The notes: generated by a model not told the origin, from the letters alone. DNA of 41,868 nt from Crocinitomicaceae bacterium (GCA_029251865.1 JAQXCN010000020.1:1-41868), one strand, 5' to 3'; shown: positions 35,190 through 41,868, counted from the stretch's first letter. Numbers and translations: made by a program.

Positions 35190-35616
35190 TGTGTGCTATG
35201 TTTAATACTTCTACTCCAGCATTTTTTAAGAAATCAATACCAGAAGGGTCTTTGTACGGCTCTTGATAAACCACTCTCGAAATTCCAGATTGTAATACCA
35301 GTTTACTGCAATCACGACACGGAGAATGTGTGAGGTAAAGTGTTGCACCTTTGCAATTATTTGTTGACTTGGCTACTTTTAAAATCGCGTTAGCTTCCGC
35401 ATGTAAAACGTACCAGTGTGTTAACCCTTCATCATTTTCACAGCAATTATCGAAGCCTGCCGGTGTTCCATTGAATCCATCAGATATTATTATTTCATCC
35501 TTTACAATAATGGCACCTACCTGTTTTCTGGTACATTGTGAAAGTTTTGCCCAACTTAGCGCCAATCGGAGATATGCTTTATCGTATTTATGTTGTTTTG
35601 TAGATGCTGAATTCAT
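35179..35616 (-). CDS. Cytidine/deoxycytidylate deaminase family protein (ComEB-like)
   Basis: 145 residues. The zinc site is complete: LHAEANAIL near residue 72 and SPCRDCSKL near residue 98, with the dCMP-deaminase spacing. It probably deaminates dCMP to dUMP for thymidylate supply. It lies upstream of the protease and overlaps it by 11 bases. Confidence 0.9.
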   Translation of the reverse strand: MNSASTKQHKYDKAYLRLALSWAKLSQCTRKQVGAIIVKDEIIISDGFNGTPAGFDNCCENDEGLTHWYVLHAEANAILKVAKSTNNCKGATLYLTHSPCRDCSKLVLQSGISRVVYQEPYKDPSGIDFLKNAGVEVLNIAHIDD

Positions 35617-35624
35617 AGGTTTTA

Positions 35625-35632
35625 CAAAAATA
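35625..35632 (-). promoter_or_regulatory. -7 element of the deaminase-protease operon
   Basis: TATTTTTG on the minus strand ends 9 bases from the A of the ATG at 35616, predicting an almost leaderless mRNA. Confidence 0.5.
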
Positions 35633-35710
35633 GTGAATTATCACACGGTAAAATTGACATAAAAGGTGAAATATTATTGCTTTCGATTCTGTAAAATCAT
35701 AAAATATTTA

Positions 35711-35718
35711 TAAATTTG
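35711..35718 (+). promoter_or_regulatory. -7 element of the tRNA operon
   Basis: TAAATTTG at 35711-35718 lies 37 bases before the first tRNA base. TCTG at 35688-35691, 19 bases upstream, may be the -33 box. Confidence 0.55.
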
Positions 35719-35755
35719 ACGCCCGTTGAACAAAGGTTCAACGTAATTGACATAA

Positions 35756-35828
35756 GCGAGAGTAGCTCAGCTGGTAGAGCACAACCTTGCCAAGGTTGGG
35801 GTCGCGGGTTCGAATCCCGTCTCCCGCT
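35756..35828 (+). tRNA. tRNA-Gly (anticodon GCC)
   Basis: 73 bases folding as a full cloverleaf. The D stem is GCTC/GAGC, the anticodon loop TTGCCAA gives GCC, and the T arm contains GTTCGAATC. The acceptor stem GCGAGAG/CTCCCGC has an A-C mismatch at pair 4-69. The 3' CCA is not encoded. Confidence 0.95.
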
Positions 35829-35860
35829 CATTATTCTACTGTTCTTTTAAAAGGACAAAT

Positions 35861-35944
35861 GCTCGAGTGGTGGAATTGGTAGACACGCCGGACTTAAAAT
35901 CCTGTGCTCTTTGGGGCGTGCGGGTTCAAGTCCCGCCTCGAGTA
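35861..35944 (+). tRNA. tRNA-Leu (anticodon TAA)
   Basis: 84 bases with the long variable arm of class II tRNAs. The acceptor stem is GCTCGAG/CTCGAGT (first pair G-U), the anticodon loop ACTTAAAAT gives TAA, and the T loop is GTTCAAGTC. CCA is not encoded. It is probably cotranscribed with tRNA-Gly 32 bases upstream. Confidence 0.95.
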
Positions 35945-35945
35945 C

Positions 35946-35974
35946 AAAGCCCCGCAGTCTGCGGGGCTTTTTTT
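35946..35974 (+). terminator. Terminator of the tRNA operon
   Basis: AAAGCCCCGC, loop AGTCT, GCGGGGCTTT, then TTTT. The stem has 10 pairs including seven GC pairs. Confidence 0.93.
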
Positions 35975-36017
35975 ATCATTAAAACTTGTGAGAGGGCTTC
36001 CACCTCAAACTCGTATT

Positions 36018-36050
36018 AAAGCCCTGGTTTACACGACCGGGGTTTTTTTT
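36018..36050 (+). terminator. Second terminator-like hairpin
   Basis: CCCTGGT (36022-36028) pairs with ACCGGGG (36036-36042) through one G-T pair, followed by eight T. It lies 44 bases beyond the first terminator with no gene between, so it may be a backup terminator or the end of a small RNA starting after the tRNA genes. Confidence 0.65.
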
Positions 36051-36114
36051 GATTTAAAAAGGAGTTGATTGTTATTAAAACTTTGACTTATTAAAATTCA
36101 GAATTATGCCTGTT

Positions 36115-36132
36115 GTTCTTTTTATAAAGAAC
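36115..36132. other. Stem-loop over the folE stop codon
   Basis: GTTCTTT (36115-36121), loop TTAT, AAAGAAC (36126-36132). The loop contains the folE stop. It may act as a weak terminator on either strand; the plus side is followed by TTTTA. Confidence 0.35.
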
Positions 36133-36787
36133 TTTTATTGTCAAGACAATCAAAAAATTCTTTTCGATATTTTACATCATTAAAACAACCGCTATATTCC
36201 ATTGTGGTGGTAAAACTGCTTTTATCTTTTATACCTCGAGATGAAACACAGAGATGTTTCGCGCTTATAACAACGATTATATCTTCCGTATTTAAGGTCG
36301 TTTTGAGCTCGTTTAGAATTTGAAGCGATAATCTTTCTTGAACTTGTGGTCTGTGTGCATAATAGTCTACCAGTCGATTTATTTTCGAAAGACCAATTAC
36401 TTTCGCCTTCGGGATATAGGCAATATGTGCATACCCGGTGATAGGTAAAAAATGGTGCTCACAAGAGGAATCCAAAGAAATATTCTGTTCAATAAGCATT
36501 TTTCCATAAGCATACTTATTATCAAAAACTGAAAGTGATGGTTTATTTCTTGGGTTGAGTCCATAAAAAAGTTCTTTCACATACATTTTGGCAACGCGGT
36601 ATGGTGTGCCAGATAAGCTGTCGTCAGATAAATCTAGCCCCAATTCATTCATGATTTCTTTAAAATGATACTGAATACGCTCAATTTTTTCAGCATCCGA
36701 TTTCTCAAAAGCGTCCTTGCGAAGAGGGGTTTCAATACTTGATGAAATATGATCATCTCCTAATTGGTCATGTTTTGATTTATTCAT
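36122..36787 (-). CDS. folE: GTP cyclohydrolase I
   Basis: 221 residues from the ATG at 36787. It converts GTP to dihydroneopterin triphosphate, the first step to folate and related pterins. Zinc ligands are Cys109 and His112 (SSCEHHFLPI) and Cys180 (SAKHLCVSSRG), the same pattern as Escherichia coli Cys110, His113 and Cys181. The NRLVDYYAHRPQVQERL block is also present. Its ATG overlaps the merC stop by one base (TAATG), so the two are coupled. This linkage to merC and a Fur/Zur gene suggests metal-regulated expression. Whether another folE exists in the genome is unknown. Confidence 0.94.
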   Translation of the reverse strand: MNKSKHDQLGDDHISSSIETPLRKDAFEKSDAEKIERIQYHFKEIMNELGLDLSDDSLSGTPYRVAKMYVKELFYGLNPRNKPSLSVFDNKYAYGKMLIEQNISLDSSCEHHFLPITGYAHIAYIPKAKVIGLSKINRLVDYYAHRPQVQERLSLQILNELKTTLNTEDIIVVISAKHLCVSSRGIKDKSSFTTTMEYSGCFNDVKYRKEFFDCLDNKSSL

Positions 36788-37182
36788 TATGTGCAGCATT
36801 GATCTTTTTGACATTGACAATATTTAAGGTTGTAAAGATGTAAAACGGCTAAGCTGATTGCCACAGCATGTGTTATGTTACTTGATAATTCAAACCAGTG
36901 TATGCGGTGATTTGCAATTACTAAGAATAAGGTTCCCCATAACGACCAAAGTAAGGGCTTCATAAATGATTTTGTAGTGTTTTGTGTAGATTGATAAATT
37001 GCCCAAAATGAAATAGCTAAAAAGATATAATCTAACCAAATCCACCAAGCTGGAGCTGCGTCACAGCAAGTGGCTGTGCAAGTTTGGACTATAAAAAGAA
37101 AGGGGGTAGCCACACAATGGACAACGCACAAAGTGCTCGCTAAGGCTCCTATTGTATCAGGTTTAAATATTGTATAATTCAT
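36787..37182 (-). CDS. MerC-domain inner membrane protein
   Basis: 131 residues with about four membrane helices. The first helix carries Cys19 and Cys23 (STLCVVHCVATPF), the MerC-type CxxxC pattern, followed by a Cys-rich loop (TCTATCCDAAP) and a Cys-rich C-terminus (CQCQKDQCC). MerC proteins bind or move Hg(II) in mer operons, but no mer genes occur here; Bacteroidota homologues beside Fur/Zur genes are more likely linked to zinc or another physiological metal. It is divergent from the regulator with overlapping promoters. Confidence 0.85.
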   Translation of the reverse strand: MNYTIFKPDTIGALASTLCVVHCVATPFLFIVQTCTATCCDAAPAWWIWLDYIFLAISFWAIYQSTQNTTKSFMKPLLWSLWGTLFLVIANHRIHWFELSSNITHAVAISLAVLHLYNLKYCQCQKDQCCT

Positions 37183-37191
37183 AACTGTTAA

Positions 37192-37206
37192 TGCAACTGA
37201 GTTGCA
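37192..37206. promoter_or_regulatory. Perfect 7-1-7 palindrome, predicted Fur/Zur box
   Basis: TGCAACT-G-AGTTGCA is a perfect inverted repeat with the 7-1-7 layout of Fur-family operators. It covers the end of the merC -7 box and the expected merC transcript start, a position that would block transcription. Confidence 0.65.
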
Positions 37207-37234
37207 AATATAACAAAGCCACTTGTTATTGCAA
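37205..37234 (-). promoter_or_regulatory. Promoter of merC-folE
   Basis: On the minus strand TTG (37234-37232) precedes TATATTTG (37212-37205) by 19 bases. The predicted start near 37198 falls in the centre of the palindrome. Confidence 0.7.
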
Positions 37235-37253
37235 TGGAGTTGTGATAAATTTG
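37223..37253 (+). promoter_or_regulatory. Promoter of the Fur/Zur gene
   Basis: TTG at 37223-37225 and TAAATTTG at 37246-37253 are 20 bases apart. The ATG begins 6 bases after the -7 box, so the mRNA should be leaderless. This promoter overlaps the merC promoter on the other strand. Confidence 0.7.
37230..37244. promoter_or_regulatory. Second, imperfect Fur/Zur-type box
   Basis: TGCAATGGAGTTGTG matches the perfect palindrome at 11 of 15 positions. It lies between the -33 and -7 boxes of the regulator gene and over the -33 box of merC, so one protein could control both directions. Confidence 0.4.
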
Positions 37254-37258
37254 TACCT

Positions 37259-37639
37259 ATGGGAATAATAAGAAAAACGAAATCGGTAAAGAAAATACTT
37301 AATGAATTTCAAATTGAATCTAAGGCATTGTCCACTCTTGACTTAATACATCGTTTTGAAGCTGAATTCAATAAAACAACAATTTATCGTGTTTTAGATA
37401 AGCTCGAGGATGATGGTGTTTTGCATTCCTTTCAAGGGAAGAACGGCGTCAAGTGGTATGCCAAATGTGAGGACTGTACGGAACATAAGCATTCAGACAT
37501 TCACCCACATTTTCAATGTTTATCTTGTGGTCAAACAGATTGTTTAGATTTCAGTATTCATATTCCGAAGATCCCAAATCGTGAAGTCTCATTTTCTCAA
37601 TTTTTACTTCAAGGGCATTGTGAAAACTGTATGGCCTAG
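37259..37639 (+). CDS. Fur-family metalloregulator, Zur-like
   Basis: 126 residues from the ATG at 37259; the upstream in-frame TTG is part of the promoter. The winged helix occupies about 1-70 (STLDLIHRFEAEFNKTTIYRVLDKLEDDGVLHSF). The dimerisation part is rich in metal ligands: KCEDC, HKHSDIHPHFQCLSCG, CLD, and a C-terminal CENC. Paired CxxC motifs fit the structural zinc site of Zur/Fur. Zinc sensing is favoured by the merC-folE neighbour but iron or another metal is possible. The stop codon is the first TAG of the downstream AraC-type element. Confidence 0.88.
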   Translation: MGIIRKTKSVKKILNEFQIESKALSTLDLIHRFEAEFNKTTIYRVLDKLEDDGVLHSFQGKNGVKWYAKCEDCTEHKHSDIHPHFQCLSCGQTDCLDFSIHIPKIPNREVSFSQFLLQGHCENCMA

Positions 37640-37667
37640 CGAAATGAATAACTTTTCTGCGAAATAT
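37637..37667 (+). promoter_or_regulatory. Composite direct-repeat element upstream of the AraC gene
   Basis: Two GCGAAAT half-sites (37639-37645 and 37659-37665) lie 20 bases apart. The first half reads TAGCGAAATGAATA, the second TGCGAAATAT. The element is 138 bases before the AraC-family ATG and closely matches the element at 38771-38802. Confidence 0.5.
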
Positions 37668-37805
37668 GTTAGCAACTAAGCTCAATAAACAATCGTTTTA
37701 AAGAAAGCAATAAAAAATTATTCAGCCCCCTTGAAAGTATAACTTTTTCGTTTCAACAATAAACATTTAAAAATATACTTTTTAAACAGCTAAGAAAACC
37801 AATAA

Positions 37806-38753
37806 ATGTCGAGTATTAAGGAATTACACATCAAGAGCATTTCGGACGTAAATGAGTTTTTACAACTGGGAAAACCATTACACCCTTTGATCACTGTTTT
37901 TTTTGGGGGATGCGCTTTTGATAATTTGCCTCAAGTTGGAAAAGGCGTGGAGGACATAAAATTTATAAATGACCTGTACTTTATTAGTATGAACGGAACC
38001 CAGGCTGGGGCATTTAACTACGGCAATAATTCATATGGTTATGATACCGACTCGGTAACGTTTATCGGACCGAATCAAGTGTTCAATTTCCCTATTAATT
38101 ATAAGGACCCAAACGAGGAAAGATGGGGGTTGATTTTTCATCCTGATTTGATTCGGGAACATACGCTTGGTAGTGAGATTAAGCAGTATACATTTTTTGA
38201 TTACACCTCGAATGAAGCCTTAATTCTTGACATTAATGGAAAAAAGGTTCTAAGAGGATTAATGAATAAAATATTTATTGAATTAAATCAGACCTTTGAC
38301 AAGCATACAGAGGACATAATTGTTCAAAACTTAGGATCTATTTTTAAGTATAGTAATCGTTATTATGAAGCACAATTTCAAGAGCGCAGTGACTCAAATA
38401 GTTATTTTCTTCGAGAACTTGAATTGTATTTAGAGGCTTATTTTAATTCCGAAGAGCTTCGCGAAAAGGGACTTCCTTCAATCAAGAAATGCGGCGAAGC
38501 AATGAACCTTTCTGGATCATATTTAAGCGATTTATTAAAGAAAGAAACAGGTAAAAGCATAAAAGATCACATTTATGATAAGTTTTTAGATGAGGCAAAA
38601 AATTTATTATTGTCATCAGGAAATTCTATCAGCGAAATCGGATATAAATTTGGATTTCAATACCCACAGCACTTTAGTGGATTGTTTAAGCTAAAATCAG
38701 GAGTAAGTCCGTCTGAATTCCGTAAACGTATAATAGAAAAGATAGAGCCCTAG
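37806..38753 (+). CDS. AraC-family transcriptional regulator
   Basis: 315 residues. The N-terminal domain (about 1-200) is a cupin-like sensor region without recognisable ligand specificity. The C-terminal double helix-turn-helix (about 230-312) includes SIKKCGEAMNLSGSYLSDLLK and the second-helix signature ISEIGYKFGFQYPQHFSGLFK with GVSPSEFRKR. The gene sits between the zinc locus and the large cupredoxin/fasciclin gene, and similar direct-repeat elements precede both it and that gene, suggesting autoregulation and control of the neighbour. Confidence 0.93.
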   Translation: MSSIKELHIKSISDVNEFLQLGKPLHPLITVFFGGCAFDNLPQVGKGVEDIKFINDLYFISMNGTQAGAFNYGNNSYGYDTDSVTFIGPNQVFNFPINYKDPNEERWGLIFHPDLIREHTLGSEIKQYTFFDYTSNEALILDINGKKVLRGLMNKIFIELNQTFDKHTEDIIVQNLGSIFKYSNRYYEAQFQERSDSNSYFLRELELYLEAYFNSEELREKGLPSIKKCGEAMNLSGSYLSDLLKKETGKSIKDHIYDKFLDEAKNLLLSSGNSISEIGYKFGFQYPQHFSGLFKLKSGVSPSEFRKRIIEKIEP

Positions 38754-38770
38754 CAGTCAAAAGGCGCATT

Positions 38771-38802
38771 TAGCGAAATGTATACGTTTTTTAGTGAAAT
38801 AT
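38771..38802 (+). promoter_or_regulatory. Composite direct-repeat element upstream of the cupredoxin/fasciclin gene
   Basis: GCGAAAT at 38773-38779 and GTGAAAT at 38794-38800 are 21 bases apart, two helical turns, as in AraC-family operators. With one gap, 25 of 31 bases match the element upstream of the AraC gene. It lies 60 bases before the ATG. No good -7 box is seen, as expected for an activated promoter. Confidence 0.5.
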
Positions 38803-38862
38803 TGAAAACATATAGATTAACAAACTGTTTTCTATTATCAGTAACACTTAAAAAATTTTAAA

Positions 38863-41031
38863 ATGACTTATTTCAAATCGATCCTTTTTTCTTTAACGTT
38901 CCTACTAGGAAGTTTGAATTTAATGGCTCAGGGTCCATGTGATGCTGATCACAATGTCTTGTTAACGGACTTTTCTTTTACTCCAGACTCTTTGGTTATC
39001 TTGCCAGGGGAGACGGTAGCATTTATTAATATTCAAGGCACGCACAGTGTTAATGGTGTGAACAGTACGGTGTCGGGAGAATCTTTTAATAATCCCGTGG
39101 AATTTTCATTCCCACAAAGCGAAGGAACGACCGAAGGAACGTGCATGGGGGTCGTAACTTTTGACGTTCCGGGTACCTATACTTACGACTGTGCTGTTGG
39201 ATTTCATGCCGAACTTGGAATGGTGGGAAAAATTGTGGTTAATGCCTTTACTATTTCCGACCTACTTTCATCAAATACCTTACCTGAATCGTTTCAATCA
39301 GGATATGCGTTGAATTCATATCATTCCAACGTTATTGATCCTAATTCTACGAGTGACATCAATCTTAACGGAGCAGATTCCTATACTGTTTTTCTACCCA
39401 ATGACGCGGCAGTAGATGCGATAAGAGATGAGTTTGGTGACCCTGAAATCAGTCAGTTTGATTTACTTGGATTTTTAGATTTGTCGGCAACACTTCGTTA
39501 CAATATTGTGGAAGGAGTATACATGGCAGAAGATTTACAAGACGGTCAACTTCTACCAACAACATACGGACAAAACCTATTGGTAAGTGAGGTCAATGGT
39601 TCATTTTTGGTTGACGATGCAACAATAATTGCTACCAATTATACAGCAGATAACGGTGTCGTACATATCATTGATAAAACATTAGCGCCATCTGGTCTTC
39701 CGGCAATGTCGGTATGGGATATCATCGAAGATAGTGAAGACCATCAGTTTTTAGAAGATGCTGTAACAGTAGCAGGATTTAAAACATTACTACGTAAGCA
39801 AAGTGAAATTGTAGGAAATAGTGAATCCCCTGAAGGTCCGTTCACCGTTTTTGCACCAACGGATGCTGCTTTTCAAGCTTTTGCGCAGTCGGCAGGTACT
39901 TCTACTATAGATCTACTTTATTCCTCTTTATTAACAGACATTGTTGCCAATCACGTAGTTGAAAGCATCTATTCATCCTCAGATATTACAAATGGTATTG
40001 TATTACAGAATTATGAGAACGAGTATTTGCAAATGACAGTAAATTCTGAAGGGATTTTTGTGAACGGAGTAGAAATTACAGTTACAGATGTATTCGCTTA
40101 CAACGGAGTTGTTCATATAATTGATGCGGTTTTATTTGAAGCAGCTGACATCCCTACTCCAGTTGGAACATGTGGAACCTGGACCTTAAATATGTATGAC
40201 GATGATGGAGATGGATGGGATAATACAGATTTATATGTTGAAGTGGATGGGGTAATTATTTCCATTGAAAATGGTCCTGTGAGTTCAAGCGCTTCATTTG
40301 AATTTGCTGTAGACGAAGGCGACCTGGTAAATTTATACTATCTCCCAATGGGATCCGGATGGAGCGATGAATACTATAGTGTTGTTGATGGAAACAATCA
40401 GGTGGTCACTTCGAGTGGTCAACAGCAGGGGAATTCTATAGGTCTTCTGGCTTGTCCTACAACACCGACTTGCGGAACTGTAGAAATAGCGATGAGCCAT
40501 GAATATGGTGATGGTTGGGGCAACAATAGGTTAGATGTGTACAAAAACGATGTTTTGTACTTGCCAATCCCGTTTTACTTTGATTATCAACAGACCACGT
40601 TCATTCAAGCAGATAACGGCGATGTATTTGATTTTGTTTATACCGGAGGTCAAAGTTTTAGTCCTGAATATGAAGGGTATAAAGTCTTTGGACCTGACGG
40701 TAGTGTTGTGATCAATCAAAATATTAGCGGTCAAATCCCCGAAAGCACTTCTGATGTCAAGTTTTGTGAAGATCAGTCAGGGGTAGAAACAATATTATCG
40801 AACCAAGTTTCAGTCTATCCAAACCCTACAAATGGAATCTTGCAAATCAATGCTCCCAGTGTCTTTAGTGGTTCGGAAATAAAATTGATAGACATTGAAG
40901 GTAAAATCGTGTCCAATTGGACGAATTGGAAAGGCAGTCAGTTAGACTTAGGAGATTTAGATAAAGGTATTTACATTCTAGAACTGAATAACGGAGATAG
41001 TATCGCTAGGAAAAGGGTTGTTTTAAACTAA
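38863..41031 (+). CDS. Secreted cupredoxin-fasciclin protein with type IX sorting domain
   Basis: 722 residues. The signal peptide ends near MAQ (residue 23). A cupredoxin domain (about 28-128) has a full type 1 copper set: His61, Cys110, His115 and Met120 (DCAVGFHAELGM). Two fasciclin (FAS1) domains follow, about 130-272 and 278-432 (TVFLPNDAAV, TVFAPTDAAF, NGVVHIIDAVL). Two Cys-containing repeats with a GDGW motif cover about 440-645 and a sorting domain starts at VYPNPTNGIL. It is probably a surface copper or adhesion protein; neither role is shown. It is likely the target of the adjacent AraC regulator. Confidence 0.88.
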   Translation: MTYFKSILFSLTFLLGSLNLMAQGPCDADHNVLLTDFSFTPDSLVILPGETVAFINIQGTHSVNGVNSTVSGESFNNPVEFSFPQSEGTTEGTCMGVVTFDVPGTYTYDCAVGFHAELGMVGKIVVNAFTISDLLSSNTLPESFQSGYALNSYHSNVIDPNSTSDINLNGADSYTVFLPNDAAVDAIRDEFGDPEISQFDLLGFLDLSATLRYNIVEGVYMAEDLQDGQLLPTTYGQNLLVSEVNGSFLVDDATIIATNYTADNGVVHIIDKTLAPSGLPAMSVWDIIEDSEDHQFLEDAVTVAGFKTLLRKQSEIVGNSESPEGPFTVFAPTDAAFQAFAQSAGTSTIDLLYSSLLTDIVANHVVESIYSSSDITNGIVLQNYENEYLQMTVNSEGIFVNGVEITVTDVFAYNGVVHIIDAVLFEAADIPTPVGTCGTWTLNMYDDDGDGWDNTDLYVEVDGVIISIENGPVSSSASFEFAVDEGDLVNLYYLPMGSGWSDEYYSVVDGNNQVVTSSGQQQGNSIGLLACPTTPTCGTVEIAMSHEYGDGWGNNRLDVYKNDVLYLPIPFYFDYQQTTFIQADNGDVFDFVYTGGQSFSPEYEGYKVFGPDGSVVINQNISGQIPESTSDVKFCEDQSGVETILSNQVSVYPNPTNGILQINAPSVFSGSEIKLIDIEGKIVSNWTNWKGSQLDLGDLDKGIYILELNNGDSIARKRVVLN

Positions 41032-41043
41032 ACGCCAAGTTTA

Positions 41044-41682
41044 CTAGACTTTATTTATTATGAGCTTATCGTAAAGCGAAAACTTTACGATAACAGCCAA
41101 TAATAACCCCGTGAAAATGTCGACCAAATGATGTTGGTGTACCAAAACGATTGAGCTACAAATCAATAGGAACCAAACCAAAAACAGTGACTTTAGCACC
41201 CTAGAATTAATTTCTGTTGAAATCACGTAAGTACTAAGTGCTGAAAAGGTGATATGGAGAGACGGCACAAGATTGTGGGGGTGGTCCAGCCAATGCAGTG
41301 CATCATACCAAAATTCATAACCCATCATGTTTTCTGTGCGGGAGAACCCGAGCTCCGCGGGAAATATTAAAAAGAACAGCGCCGCAATCGCACTACTAGC
41401 AATTAAACTAATTGCAATAGCTCGAATCTTTAATGGATTTTTGATAATTAAAAAATTCAAAAGAAGTAAAACATGAAAGGAATTATAGACATGAATCATC
41501 CAGGGTACCATGGGGATATCGCGCTCAAATTCAAAATACAATTGGTAAAAACTTGTTCGTTGTGCTGCAATTTCATTGGTGCCAAGATAAATACCTGCAC
41601 AAGTCAACGCACCAATGAGTCCCCATTTTAAAAGAGCTTTAATCCGAGTTTGAGATATGTTCTGAGTGATAGAATTTTTCAT
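41044..41682 (-). CDS. PAP2 superfamily membrane phosphatase
   Basis: 212 residues with about six hydrophobic segments. The catalytic motifs are visible as NLVPSLHITF (Ser-x-His, near residue 138) and HQHHLVDIFTGLL (near 182), the C2 and C3 boxes of the PAP2/inositol-phosphorylceramide-synthase-type family. The first box (KxxxxxxRP) is not obvious. It probably acts on a lipid phosphate such as phosphatidate or undecaprenyl pyrophosphate. It is convergent with the fasciclin gene, 12 bases apart. Confidence 0.8.
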   Translation of the reverse strand: MKNSITQNISQTRIKALLKWGLIGALTCAGIYLGTNEIAAQRTSFYQLYFEFERDIPMVPWMIHVYNSFHVLLLLNFLIIKNPLKIRAIAISLIASSAIAALFFLIFPAELGFSRTENMMGYEFWYDALHWLDHPHNLVPSLHITFSALSTYVISTEINSRVLKSLFLVWFLLICSSIVLVHQHHLVDIFTGLLLAVIVKFSLYDKLIINKV

Positions 41683-41791
41683 GTCTTGAACTGTGAAGGT
41701 AGAGACAAGATACTACTTCTGAAGTAATTCATTTTTGTAAAACAAACGACCCTGTTTTGAAGGGATGTTGTAATTTGGTCAAAAGTTAAGT

Positions 41792-41868
41792 ATGATAACA
41801 ATTATTTCAGGTACAAATCGCGAAAACAGCAACAGTCAAAAGGTATCAGAGTCTTGTCTGCAAATACT
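41792..41868 (+). CDS. NADPH-dependent FMN reductase-like protein, 5' end only
   Basis: The first 25 codons are present and the gene leaves the window. The sequence MITIISGTNRENSNSQKVS matches the flavodoxin-like FMN-binding loop (SGTxRxxSxS) of the NADPH-dependent FMN reductase family. The substrate cannot be assigned. Confidence 0.65.
   Translation, partial: MITIISGTNRENSNSQKVSESCLQI

Noticed and set aside
36122-37182. Mercury-resistance operon
   Set aside because: MerC-domain protein only; no merA, merT, merP or MerR-type regulator, and the neighbour is Fur/Zur-type.

Overview
The window reads as a chromosomal segment from a marine member of the Bacteroidota, most likely Flavobacteriales. 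The AT-rich DNA carries gene neighbourhoods typical of that group: panC next to a short glycogen-synthase-like gene, a DUF4270 lipoprotein and glmS; rbfA next to a LolC/E-type permease; atpD-atpC away from the other ATP synthase genes; uppS-bamA-skp-skp-murI; and a polyprenol glycosyltransferase-dihydroorotase-DUF4296 run. Four proteins look like type IX secretion cargo (signal peptide plus C-terminal sorting domain). Many genes are preceded by the Bacteroidota -7 element TAnnTTTG rather than by a Shine-Dalgarno site. No insertion sequence, prophage, integrase, CRISPR array or rRNA was seen, and no gene looks recently acquired.

Layout. 1-2030 (minus): 5' end of an rfaE2-like nucleotidyltransferase, a YbhN/LPG-synthase-like membrane protein, panC. 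2116-6074 (plus): half-length GT5 protein, DUF4270 lipoprotein, glmS. 6089-8125 (minus): S4-domain protein and fadD. 8317-10371 (plus): secreted GH16 glucanase. 10368-13689 (minus): MmcQ/YjbR protein, front-end-type fatty acid desaturase, MsbA-like ABC exporter. 13752-18032 (plus): rbfA, LolC/E-type permease, atpD, atpC, uppS. 18035-24152 (plus): bamA, a secreted alpha/beta hydrolase, two skp/ompH genes, murI. 24153-28219 (minus): DUF4296 lipoprotein, pyrC, GT2, rplY, prs. 28380-33618 (plus): ABC exporter, a PBP-fold protein, a type IX cargo protein, a 33-residue membrane protein, periplasmic MsrA, SOUL protein. 33603-35616 (minus): S41 protease and a deoxycytidylate-deaminase-like gene. 35756-35974: tRNA-Gly and tRNA-Leu with a strong terminator. 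36122-37182 (minus): folE and merC, divergent from a Fur/Zur-type regulator. 37806-41031 (plus): an AraC regulator and a large cupredoxin/fasciclin cargo protein. 41044-41682 (minus): PAP2 phosphatase. The last 77 bases begin an FMN-reductase-like gene.

Most of the window is housekeeping: envelope synthesis (glmS, murI, uppS, bamA/skp, LolC/E), energy and nucleotide metabolism (atpDC, prs, pyrC), and translation (rbfA, rplY, tRNAs). Two small regulatory circuits stand out. First, the merC-folE operon and the Fur/Zur gene diverge from overlapping promoters that carry a perfect 7-1-7 palindrome and a second imperfect copy. This predicts a metal-responsive, probably zinc-responsive, unit that includes a type I GTP cyclohydrolase. 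Second, an approximately 31-bp composite element with two direct GYGAAAT half-sites 20-21 bp apart lies upstream of both the AraC gene and the adjacent cupredoxin/fasciclin gene, suggesting an autoregulated regulator-target pair. At least seven genes have a -7 box 4-9 bases before the start codon, which predicts leaderless mRNAs.

Stretches without a protein gene are short. The longest is about 505 bases (35617-36121), which holds the two tRNAs, their promoter and the terminators.
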